Assembly: GCA_045402695.1 (NCBI GenBank)
Contig: JAWPNA010000067.1
Span: 1-16,762, forward strand
Direction of reading: 5' to 3'
Length of the DNA: 16,762 nucleotides
DNA from: JAWPNA01 sp045402695
Lineage (GTDB): Bacteria > Acidobacteriota > Polarisedimenticolia > JACPZX01 > DASXTC01
Made by a program: the position numbers and the translations under genes
The notes under the pieces: model-generated
The model's input: the letters and a program-made list of their open reading frames with translations, nothing else
What the model was told of the DNA's origin: nothing
Databases searched by the model: none
In this document: piece by piece, positions 8,429 through 15,003 of the stretch
Layout: each line of letters opens with the position of its first letter
How positions within the stretch are numbered: position 1 is the first letter of the stretch

Positions 8429-9934
8429 CTATGGGGCGACATGGATCACCAGCAGATCGAGAAGTCCCTGGAGCACCTCAGGCGCGTCGTCGATGGTGAA
8501 GTGAGTGAGCGACGCTCCCCAGGGTGTGGCCGTCACGTTCACGTCGAGCTGGGCGCCCGCGATCGGCCCGCCGCAAAGTTGCAGGAAGCCACAGCCTGGA
8601 TGCTCATAGTAGTTGGCGTGATAGGCAGTGCTGGGCGGCAGCGCCGTCTCCGTGTCGATGTCGAAGTCGGAGTCGTTGTCGATCCCGTCAACGTAAGCGG
8701 TGAAGTCGAGCGTGAAAGAACCTATCGTCGCACGGTTTGCGTCCAGCCGGCGGGCGAGGTCGTTGGTCGAGCCTCCGCCGTGGCTGTAGCCGTAGATCGC
8801 CACGTGAGAGACGTTGCGTCTCTGGATCGCGGCGACCACCTCGTTGTATGCGGCTCCCGCGCCGCTGGCGGGGACCACGTCCTCGTCGTACATGCGCACA
8901 TCGTAGCCGATGCGATACAGGGTAATGGCGAGCTGAAAGGTGCCGTGGTTGGTCGGCTCCAGCGGCGGGTCGGCGGGCACCTGGGTCTCTCCGCCCAGAG
9001 CGATCACCACGCTCGTGATCGGGAAGAGGTGGACGGTGTCTGTGGCCAGGATGGATCCGTCGGAGGTCCTCAGGGCGGCGAGCTGGAGATCGGCCGCGCC
9101 CCCGTTGGGGTTCTCGATCCAGACAGTCCGCGATCCGGTGGAGAACGTCAGAGGGACGCTGCTGCCCGAAACGAGGATCTCGCCCTCCTTGGCCGGCGTG
9201 TCGAAGACCCGGATGTTCGGATTGCTGCGCGTCAACGTGTACTCGTAGCCGGGAGGCGGGCTTGGGGTGTCGACGGTCAATGTCGCCTCCACGAGATCGT
9301 TCTCGAATGTCACCGAGGGGTCGTCCCGGTCGGCCAATCCGTCGAGATCGTCGTCGTCTCCGTTCACGCGGATGCCGGCTCCGGGGACCACCTTCTCTTC
9401 CGGCGGGACCTGCCAGCGCTGGAACGGAGCCGGTGCGGAACCGCTGCCGGGTCGGAACAGGGCGATCTCCAAAGCGGGGGTGAACGGACCGTCGCAGCGT
9501 CCCGTCAGGTCCTGTGTGAAGGCACAAAGCGGGTCGGCCGTGTCCGCGGGGCGCTCGGCCGGCGTTGACCCGACCATGCTCGTCCCGTAAGAGCCCTCGA
9601 TCCCGACACCGTCGTCGCCCACGACCAGGAAGAAGTACGAGCCGACGCCGGGGTTGAACGCGCTGTAGGAGCCGCTGGTCCCCAGTCCGCACACCTGGCC
9701 GGAGTAGCTGTAGTCAGAGACGTTCTCCAGTGGGCCGAACTCGATGTGATGATCGGCGGCGGAGCAGGCCGGCAGATACGTGAGGGAAATGTCGCCGGTT
9801 GCCGCGTCGTAGCCTGTCACCGCCAGGTCGGTGGCCTCGCCCGGCGTGGCGCCTGCCGCGCTCTTGGCGAGAAAGGCGGGGAGGAGGCTCCAGAACAGGA
9901 TCGAACGAAACGCCCGCCTTCCCTTCGCATCCAT
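8429..9934 (-). CDS. Secreted alpha/beta-hydrolase-like protein with N-terminal beta-sandwich module
   Basis: 501 residues from ATG 9934, the start that gives a signal peptide (SILFWSLLPAFLAKSAAGA); the frame is open upstream but that part is Arg-rich and not credible. AGGTG lies 6 bases before the ATG. Residues about 33-125 form the fibronectin-like module shared with neighbours (NPGVGSYFFLVV). Around 194-206 an acidic run, DDDDLDGLADRDD, resembles a thrombospondin-3 or EF-like calcium site. Residues 320-501 look like an alpha/beta hydrolase: nucleophile elbow GYSHG with Ser384 and a late His478 (LTHFTIDD) that could complete a triad; the acid is unassigned. It may be an extracellular esterase or lipase; the substrate is unknown. 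Second gene of the operon, 89 bp after the first and 7 bp before the start of the third. Confidence 0.75.
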   Translation of the reverse strand: MDAKGRRAFRSILFWSLLPAFLAKSAAGATPGEATDLAVTGYDAATGDISLTYLPACSAADHHIEFGPLENVSDYSYSGQVCGLGTSGSYSAFNPGVGSYFFLVVGDDGVGIEGSYGTSMVGSTPAERPADTADPLCAFTQDLTGRCDGPFTPALEIALFRPGSGSAPAPFQRWQVPPEEKVVPGAGIRVNGDDDDLDGLADRDDPSVTFENDLVEATLTVDTPSPPPGYEYTLTRSNPNIRVFDTPAKEGEILVSGSSVPLTFSTGSRTVWIENPNGGAADLQLAALRTSDGSILATDTVHLFPITSVVIALGGETQVPADPPLEPTNHGTFQLAITLYRIGYDVRMYDEDVVPASGAGAAYNEVVAAIQRRNVSHVAIYGYSHGGGSTNDLARRLDANRATIGSFTLDFTAYVDGIDNDSDFDIDTETALPPSTAYHANYYEHPGCGFLQLCGGPIAGAQLDVNVTATPWGASLTHFTIDDAPEVLQGLLDLLVIHVAP

Positions 9935-10023
9935 GCTGCACCTGTGCCGTCGACAGCATGACAGTCTACCAGATGCGGATGCTCGTGTCGGAGGATGGCC
10001 GCCGCTTCGGATCCCCTTCTCCG

Positions 10024-10833
10024 TCAGGGGCAGGCAGACGCCGAAGCCTCGATCGAATCGTCGCGTGATGCCACCTGCGATGGTGAGCCAGAGTCGAAGC
10101 TGCCGGTGATCCCTCCCTCGACATCCCGCAGCAGAAAGAAGAACCCTTCGCCGGGCGCCGGGTCGACCGCAAACGGCAGCATGTCGCCCGCTATGTCGTT
10201 GGCGAGGCATCCTGCGACCACCACGGCGAAGTTGCCCAAGCTGTCCGACAGCGCCCGCAACGATCCCCACACCACGTCATGCCCGTCGGCCACTGGCTCC
10301 GCATCCCAGGAAACCGACACCCCGTCCACGCGCATGTCACGCACCGGGCGCGCGTGGACTTCGAACACCGTGTCGTGGCAGTACTCCCCGTTGATGGAGA
10401 TCCGGGCATCGATGGCGGGAAAGTCGGTCGTCGGCACGACCAATCCGCTGTCGAAATGCTGCACCGGATCTTCTCCGACCTGCAGGTCGAGGGAGAGCTG
10501 GTGCTGGCGAGCGAACTGGCCACCGATCCGGTAGCTGCCGGACCCACTCACGTGCAGCTCGCCGGAGGGTTGTCGGACAACCCACTCGACATGCTCGACG
10601 AGATAATCATCGAACAGTCCGTCGGAACCGATGAAGGACAGGCGAAAGCCCCCCCGCACCTCCCCACGGATCATGATCGGGCACATACAGGGAGCAAAGC
10701 AACCGCTTTCGTACCCACTGTCCTTGCGCAGCGTGTAGAAGTCCGGTTTGGGGTCGGCGCTCTGAGCCAGAGCGCTCAGCGTCGATACGACCAGAACGGA
10801 GACGAAGCAGAAGATACGGCCAAGTCGCGCCAT
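10024..10833 (-). CDS. Secreted protein with CxxxCxC motif and C-terminal beta-sandwich module
   Basis: 269 residues with a signal peptide (IFCFVSVLVVSTLSALA, cut near AQS). The N-terminal part carries Cys45, Cys49 and Cys51 (GCFAPCMCP), which could bind metal or form disulphides, followed by a beta-rich region with SGSGSYRIGGQFA and HFDSGLVVP. I have no function for this part. Residues about 165-269 are a fibronectin-like module (GVSVSWDAEP, VVWGSLRAL, CLANDI, PAPGEGFFFLLR, ending ASACP). The same module style occurs in the protease and the hydrolase next door. ATG 10833 has GAGG 6 bases upstream and is the first gene after a good promoter. The protein is probably exported to the periplasm or medium. 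Confidence 0.75.
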   Translation of the reverse strand: MARLGRIFCFVSVLVVSTLSALAQSADPKPDFYTLRKDSGYESGCFAPCMCPIMIRGEVRGGFRLSFIGSDGLFDDYLVEHVEWVVRQPSGELHVSGSGSYRIGGQFARQHQLSLDLQVGEDPVQHFDSGLVVPTTDFPAIDARISINGEYCHDTVFEVHARPVRDMRVDGVSVSWDAEPVADGHDVVWGSLRALSDSLGNFAVVVAGCLANDIAGDMLPFAVDPAPGEGFFFLLRDVEGGITGSFDSGSPSQVASRDDSIEASASACP

Positions 10834-10871
10834 GGCGGACCTCGCAGATGCGGTGGAGGGTTGCCGTCCCG

Positions 10872-10901
10872 ATCATAGGTGACCCACTGCGAAGCGCGCA
10901 A
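10872..10901 (-). promoter_or_regulatory. sigma70-type promoter of the four-gene operon
   Basis: On the - strand TTGCGC (10901-10896), an 18-base spacer and TATGAT (10877-10872). Transcription would begin near 10865 and give a leader of about 32 bases to ATG 10833. The -10 box is identical to that of the kinase promoter. Confidence 0.5.
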
Positions 10902-10998
10902 CCCCGGTCGGCCCCTGGCGACAGGGCGGTCGTGTGCGCGGCAGGAGGAGAAGCCCGAGAGAGCCGGCTTCCTTGTTCAAGCGTTTGAGCTGCGCGTC

Positions 10999-11209
10999 TC
11001 AGCGATATGTATCGTCTGACCGAATGCAGATCTCCCGGGCGCCCGACTCCGAGCCATACTCGCTGAAAGCCCCGTCATACGACCGCTTACCTTCGTGCTC
11101 AAGGGTCGCCGTCCTCACGTTGATCGTGTGGACCTCGTTGTTTCGTCGCGCAGATCTTCCCGTCCTTGCCCTCTCCGCCGTAGGCAGCCCCGGCGACGGC
11201 CAGAATCAC
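10999..11209 (-). pseudogene. Possible frameshifted small secreted protein
   Basis: Two frames read in series give protein-like sequence. From GTG 11209 the first reads VVILAVAGAAYGGEGKDGK then ICATK, like a signal peptide end. If one base near 11140 is skipped, the next frame reads NEVHTINVRTATLEHEGK, then SYDGAFSEYGSE and EICIRSDDTYR, and stops at 10999-11001. Neither part has a recognised domain, and no convincing start codon or ribosome site precedes it. It may be the eroded remains of a small exported protein at the edge of the tRNA-linked insertion, or chance. Apart from this I see nothing in 10902-11291. Confidence 0.25.
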
Positions 11210-11291
11210 GACTCTGCAAGCGTGAAGATGGAATCAGCGCACTTGGCGTGTTCAGTGAGGTGAAACGCCCTCTTGTCATCAGAAGACCCGC

Positions 11292-11347
11292 TGGTGCCGG
11301 AGGAGGGATTCGAACCCTCGCAGGGCTGAGCCCCGGGGGATTTTGAG
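11292..11347 (-). other. 3' fragment of tRNA-Leu(CAA): probable element attachment site
   Basis: Read on the - strand this holds an anticodon loop CTCAAAA (11347-11341; anticodon CAA at 11345-11343), the 3' anticodon stem, a type II variable arm (GGGC-TCA-GCCC), a perfect T arm (GAGGG-TTCGAAT-CCCTC), the acceptor strand CTCCGGC, A and an encoded CCA at 11294-11292. Only 3 of 5 anticodon-stem pairs can form with the bases at 11348-11352, and no D arm or 5' acceptor strand follows. So this is not a working tRNA gene. Tyrosine recombinases that use tRNA genes leave such 3' copies at the far end of the inserted element. The orientation puts the chromosome to the left and the element to the right. 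Confidence 0.75.
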
Positions 11348-11389
11348 TTCTCCGTCCGTATGGGGATTATCGGTCGTCATCGGGACAAA

Positions 11390-12027
11390 TTACAAGGAAC
11401 GAGTGACTTGCGCCGGAAGTCTGGATGGCGTTCTGACCGATGTTTCCCCATGGTGTAGAACAGTTCTGACACAGATCTGACACAGCGACCGAGGCGCCAC
11501 GACCATCCGAGCCCACCAGTCGGCGAACATCCGGCTCTCAGCCTTCGCGTAGAGGGCGCCGAGCTCCACGAGCTTGTTGAGAACATCGACGACGAGGCCG
11601 ATCCCGAGCCTCACGCCCTTCATTTGGCGCTGAAAGAACGTTCGCAACTCCGTCTCGAGATCGTCGGCCCTTGCCTGTTCCTCCGAGGTGCGGATGCCTG
11701 CAAGGGGCGTTGACTCCGCCTTGGCCCTCGCGCACTCCGTTTCAGACGGAACTACCTTCTCGGCGATTGTGATCTCAGCCACTTGGGAGCGTGCGATTTC
11801 AGCGGTGTCGACTTCCCGTTCGCGCGCGGGCGGCTTTGTCTCACACTCCGCCACAATCATTTCAGCGAGGTCGAGAATCCGTCCAGCAGCCTCGTCTCGA
11901 GCTTCCTCCGTCTGAAAGACGAGTCGACCCTCTTCCTGCCGGACGCTCTGATTCGCCCGACGATCCCCTCGATGTGGGGCTCGAAAGCGTCATCGTGGGG
12001 CAAGTCAAACTCCTTCGTCCACGCCAC
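11390..12027 (-). pseudogene. Frameshifted accessory gene of unknown function
   Basis: GTG 12027 has AGGA 7 bases upstream and starts AWTKEFDLPHDDAFEPHIEG, continuing IVGRIRASGR. Around 11940 this frame turns Arg-rich and soon stops, while the adjacent frame takes over with EEGRLVFQTEEARDEAAGRI, then LDLAEMIVAE. It stays plausible through FFQRQMKGVRLGIGLVV and LYAKAESRMFADWW until the stop at 11390. One missing base near 11940 would join the two. The joined protein would be about 210 residues, acidic and helical, with no domain I recognise. Its last ~35 codons look less natural and overlap the tandem repeat at 11465-11485. It lies just inside the tRNA fragment, downstream of another broken gene, so it is likely decayed element cargo. 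Confidence 0.45.
11465..11485. repeat. Tandem direct repeat of 11 bp beside the tRNA fragment
   Basis: TCTGACACAGA (11465-11475) is followed directly by TCTGACACAG (11476-11485). The pair starts 117 bp inside the presumed element end. Short direct repeats at this distance can be arm-type integrase binding sites, but chance duplication is also possible. Confidence 0.4.
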
Positions 12028-12147
12028 GGCGGATTCCTCGCAGGGGCTGGTTTCCCGTGGAAACCTCCCGGCTGTTCGCTTGGATTCGGGGATGGGCGAC
12101 CAGCTCGCAGGATTCTGGAGAGCTGGGAAGAAGCTGGCCTGGCCGAT

Positions 12148-12495
12148 CTACTCGTCAACCTCGTCTTGGTCCACATCGCCGGTCTCAGTCTGCGAGGTAG
12201 GGATTCCCGGACGGCTGAGTTCCCCCGGCTCCTCGCCCAACTCCGGCTCGTCCTTCTCCGCCGGCAGGAACGCCCACTCCTGCCTCACCGCCTCCCACGC
12301 CTCGTGGTGCTTCATCCCTTGGTCGCTCACCAACTCCGCCAGCGCCTAGCTCGTTTTCTCCTGGGCCAGGTGCACCGACTTCTCCAGCAACCCCCGGCTC
12401 TTCAGGTCCTCGCACATCTGCGGCCGGTACTTCAGCCAGTGGTCCTTGATCTGTAGGCCCAGGCTGTTCAGCGGGTACTTCTGTGGGTCGCTCAC
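12148..12495 (-). pseudogene. Small accessory gene with in-frame amber stop
   Basis: From GTG 12495 (GGAGAG about 7 bases upstream) the frame reads SDPQKYPLNSLGLQIKDHW, then YRPQMCEDLKSRGLLEK and AQEKTS, and meets TAG at 12348-12346. The same frame continues without another stop: ALAELVSDQGMKHHEAW, then EAVRQEWAFLPAE and an acidic tail, ending at TAG 12150-12148. The two halves fit a single protein of about 115 residues: a basic helical front (HW...RP...L...G.L), AQE, then EAW..VR.EWAFLP. The layout recalls small mobile-element proteins such as TnpV, but I cannot assign it firmly. A point mutation (for example CAG or GAG to TAG) is the simplest explanation. The downstream neighbour on the same strand is also broken. 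Confidence 0.55.
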
Positions 12496-13340
12496 CTTTC
12501 TGCTCTCCGTCGCTCATTCTACCACCGCCCGGCACCGCCGTCATCGTCGCGGCTTGGTCGGGGTGATGCTTCTTGACGCGAGCCCTGGCCTCGGGGGTAG
12601 TCCAGGACTGCAGAGCGAGCGATACCTACGGAGCCCTGCCCACATGTGATGTCGCAGAGGCCGGAGAAAGACGTTCCAATGGCGGCCGCCAGAGAAAGCT
12701 GTCCCCTCCAGCACGCCGCACGGGTCTCGACCGTGCCGTGGGGAAGTGGCGCCCAGCAGGTGAGAGCGGCTGGTGCAGTGTTTGACCGCGGCTCAGTGCT
12801 TAGCAGCACGCGGATTACCGATGGCTTGTCATCGAAAGTGGGGCCGCGCGTTGCAGGGGGGGTCTCCCGATTAAGTCACTCAGCAGTTTCTCAACCGCGA
12901 GGGGCATCTTACTCCCGGCAGCAAGAACCGTGGCCGGGAGATCGGTCGCCGTTGGTAGCGGGGGCACGATCTGATCGGGTACAGCGGAGCCTGATCGTCG
13001 TCGCAATCGAGCTTGATGAATACCGCCTGGTCGGCGGCAAGGCGGCCTGAAACCGCGCTCCAGCGCGGCCTGAGCCCGCAGCTGGAAGCCACTCGGCCAC
13101 CGGAGGCAGTCGAGGGTGAGTTTTGCGCGTGCGCAGAGAGTGTATCAGGGCCGCCGACCTACGCCCCGGCCTGACTGCCTTCGACCCCATGTGAGAGCGC
13201 CTGACAGGCATGTGACAAACACTCCCTTTTGCACGGAGCAGCGCAGTAGATGTACAGGCCTCTGTGTCGGTGATGATGTTCGACGCGCCCTCTCTCCAGT
13301 TCACACCTCTGTCATTTTGATAGAGCTATTCGTTGGTCAT
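12496..13340. other. Gene-poor stretch inside the element
   Basis: About 845 bp with no convincing gene. Open frames on both strands here are Arg/Ser/Pro-rich, lack ribosome sites and do not resemble any family I know. It contains one short GC hairpin (13053-13068) and may hold eroded element DNA. Confidence 0.5.
13053..13068. repeat. 7-bp perfect inverted repeat (hairpin)
   Basis: CCGCGCT (13053-13059), two bases CC, and AGCGCGG (13062-13068). As RNA it would form a 6-bp GC stem with a four-base loop. No T tract follows on either strand. Function unknown. Confidence 0.3.
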
Positions 13341-14060
13341 CTATTTCGAGAGTCTGGCCTCCGGAGGTAACACTTCTCTCAACAGTTCCTGCATGGCAAC
13401 AAAGTCCTCATCCGGTGCCGCCCCAAAGAGCGCCCGGACCATGGTCAGCAACACCGACAGCGCAGCCGGGCTGAGCGCAACCGACGTCAGCTCCACTGTG
13501 AGATAGTGAGGCAGGACCGTTTGGATGCGGTCTAGTCGAACGAGCCCTTCGTACACTTGTTTGTAAGGCGCACAATAGAAGAACTGACGGTACTGAAGCG
13601 CCTTGGTCCTCGCTACCATCAGAGGTGGAAAGCCACCGTGGTGTTCGCCACCTTCAACCCCGTAGAGAGGAGCGACGACAATACTGTCTTCTTGAAGATG
13701 CGCCTGCCCGCGCTTCTTCAGAAGCCCGGCAACATCATCAAAAATCGTATGGCCACTGGAGACGATGACTGCCAGCCTCTTCTTCACCCGCTGGACTAAC
13801 ACCTCCTCAGTTTCCCGAAGGCCCAAGGATTTAATCGGCAACCGGTTCTTCTTCCTGAAGTCGGTTCGGTTCAGGAGCCGGATCTCACCTTTTACGGCGC
13901 CGTGTTCCGTGGGATCAGCCCGCTCGACGTCAAGAATCATCGGGACTCCCATGATGATTGGGATCGGAGCCCAGCAGAACTGGCCGACGAGCTTTGCTTT
14001 TCGAAACGTATCCTCGGGGAGATCGACGTAGAACTCAGGGACGAGGTCGGTGATACTCAC
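13341..14060 (-). CDS. Unrecognised 239-residue partner of the Panacea protein, candidate toxin
   Basis: Starts at GTG 14060, two bases after the stop of the Panacea gene, so the two are almost certainly co-translated. The product has no signal peptide or membrane segment. Visible parts are a front with VGQFCWAPIPIIMGVP and ILDVERADPTEHG, a middle with KNRLPIKSL, ETEEVLVQRVKKRLAVIVSSG (in two runs), APLYG near residue 130, QFFYCAPY near 160, and a helical end (LLTMVRALFGAAPDEDF). Conserved-looking basic and Trp/Cys residues could form an active site. The order Panacea plus partner is that of PanAT-type toxin-antitoxin pairs, in which the partner is the toxin. The KRLAVIVSS strand faintly recalls MazF/PemK barrels, but I do not claim that family. 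Base composition is less GC-rich than the left part of the window. Confidence 0.75.
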   Translation of the reverse strand: MSITDLVPEFYVDLPEDTFRKAKLVGQFCWAPIPIIMGVPMILDVERADPTEHGAVKGEIRLLNRTDFRKKNRLPIKSLGLRETEEVLVQRVKKRLAVIVSSGHTIFDDVAGLLKKRGQAHLQEDSIVVAPLYGVEGGEHHGGFPPLMVARTKALQYRQFFYCAPYKQVYEGLVRLDRIQTVLPHYLTVELTSVALSPAALSVLLTMVRALFGAAPDEDFVAMQELLREVLPPEARLSK

Positions 14061-14062
14061 CC

Positions 14063-14794
14063 TTACTTCGTCTCCTCTGATTCGGGCTCCATCTCTCCAA
14101 GATCCGCAACTAGCGTCCGCCCTTCAAGGACAGGCGCGTCATCAAGTGAAGCAAGAACCTCTTTGAGTGCAGGGTCATTTTCAGACCTGACCCAGAGAGC
14201 ATGTTGTCGGCGCAGTTCTCCTTCCACGCGTGTCTTGAGACGGTCCACAAGTCGTCGACCTTCCTGGATCTTTTCCCTCGGGAGTTTCTGTAGTTCTACG
14301 TCGGGACTTCGCCGAGGGGACGGTTCGGCAAGACTGAAATCGAGCAGCCGCCCTCGACTGGCCGCAATCATGGGTTCAGTCTCGAAGTAGACATGATCGA
14401 GAAGGCCACCCGTGTCGTCGGCCCATCGCTTCACAGCGCGTCGTAAGGGGAGGATGATTTCATTCGGCAACTCCTTTTCCAACCTCGGTACAGCGTCCGG
14501 GTCGCACCCGTAGACGAACCTCTCCTCCTCAGTGTACTTACTCGCGTATGGCTTCGATTCGACGAGCCCTCCCTGCGCCGCGGTACTGATCGCTTCCATC
14601 GACTCTGAGCAGAATGGACCGAAGTGGACGAAGGCCCACGGCCAGCCGGTCAGAGTTCTCCCACCAAAGGCACGTGCGTGGTAGAGGTCGGCAAGGTACA
14701 AGAACTTCACGACACGGACAGTCGTTAGGACATCCCCATGTCGCGAGGCATGCCAGACAACAAGCTGGACGAGTTCTGGTGGGTTTATCTGCAT
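14063..14794 (-). CDS. Panacea-domain (formerly DUF4065, SocA-like) protein, probable antitoxin
   Basis: 243 residues from ATG 14794. The N-terminal 110 residues match the Panacea domain: QLVVWHASRHGDVLTTVRVV, KFLYLADLYHARAFGG, LTGWPWAFVHFGPFC. The rest (about 110-243) is helical and charged, including LPREKIQEGRRLVDRLK, and ends in an acidic tail EMEPESEETK. Panacea proteins neutralise many unrelated toxins encoded next to them, or act as protease adaptors like SocA. The frame could begin at GTG 14830, but that lies upstream of a likely -10 box, so I prefer ATG 14794, just before the domain. It is the first gene of a two-gene leftward unit and diverges from the ribbon-helix-helix cassette. 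Confidence 0.85.
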   Translation of the reverse strand: MQINPPELVQLVVWHASRHGDVLTTVRVVKFLYLADLYHARAFGGRTLTGWPWAFVHFGPFCSESMEAISTAAQGGLVESKPYASKYTEEERFVYGCDPDAVPRLEKELPNEIILPLRRAVKRWADDTGGLLDHVYFETEPMIAASRGRLLDFSLAEPSPRRSPDVELQKLPREKIQEGRRLVDRLKTRVEGELRRQHALWVRSENDPALKEVLASLDDAPVLEGRTLVADLGEMEPESEETK

Positions 14795-14810
14795 GTCGTG
14801 TGCTTGGAAT

Positions 14811-14840
14811 ATATACCCCGGATCGCTCACACGCGATCAA
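14811..14840 (-). promoter_or_regulatory. Possible promoter of the Panacea unit
   Basis: On the - strand TTGATC (14840-14835), 18 bases, and GTATAT (14816-14811) within TATATA. Transcription would start near 14804, only about 10 bases before ATG 14794, with no Shine-Dalgarno sequence between, so the leader is very short. Confidence 0.35.
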
Positions 14841-14916
14841 CGCAGGATCGGATGAACACAAGCACTCTTGACCACTTACAGCTCCCGCCGACTTGGAATG
14901 TCCTTGCGATCACCCG

Positions 14917-14969
14917 AAACAGGAGGGCCGATTGGTACTTCCGAAATCTTGCGGTCGGCCCTCCCGTTT
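14917..14969. repeat. 15-bp inverted repeat with 23-base loop in the divergent gap
   Basis: AAACaGGAGGGCCGA (14917-14931) pairs with TCGGCCCTCCcGTTT (14955-14969), with one mismatch. The GC core with A-rich and T-rich ends looks like a bidirectional terminator or an insulating hairpin. It lies between two divergent promoters and touches the -35 box of the rightward one. A small RNA or regulator site is also possible. Confidence 0.55.
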
Positions 14970-14997
14970 GACTACGATACTATATTCATACTATAAG
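14968..14997 (+). promoter_or_regulatory. Promoter of the RHH-DUF488 cassette, possibly leaderless
   Basis: TTGACT (14968-14973), 18-base spacer, TATAAG (14992-14997). Both boxes match the sigma70 consensus in five of six positions. The expected start point is about 15003-15005, at the ATG itself (15004), and there is no ribosome site upstream, so the transcript may be leaderless. Confidence 0.55.
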
Positions 14998-15000
14998 TAT
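14977..15000. promoter_or_regulatory. Direct-repeat operator overlapping the -10 box
   Basis: ATACTATA occurs at 14977-14984 and again at 14988-14995, exactly 11 bp apart, and ATACT/AGTAT (14988-14992, 14996-15000) is also an inverted pair. Ribbon-helix-helix dimers bind short tandem or inverted sites one helical turn apart. The site covers the spacer and -10 region, as expected for autorepression by the gene that follows. Confidence 0.5.
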
Positions 15001-15003
15001 ATC

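Noticed and set aside
8402..9568. 388-codon + strand frame
   Set aside because: Antisense to the hydrolase-like gene, which has a signal peptide and a GYSHG motif. The product is Arg/Val/Gly-rich without motifs.
11341..11460. Group I intron splitting the tRNA-Leu anticodon loop
   Set aside because: Such introns exist in bacterial tRNA-Leu genes, but no 5' tRNA half was seen in the sequence to the right of 11350, and the broken anticodon stem fits an attachment site better.
11783..12349. 188-codon + strand frame
   Set aside because: Ser/Pro-rich, lacks a ribosome site and lies opposite two - strand pseudogenes that read better.
12185..12544. 119-codon - strand frame rich in Gly, Glu and Pro
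   Set aside because: Out of frame with the protein-like reading from GTG 12495; its low-complexity product is a shadow of that gene.
13089..13101. GGTGGCCGAGTGG on the - strand, like a tRNA-Ser or tRNA-Leu D-arm
   Set aside because: No anticodon arm, T arm or matching acceptor strand follows, so a tRNA gene or half is not supported.
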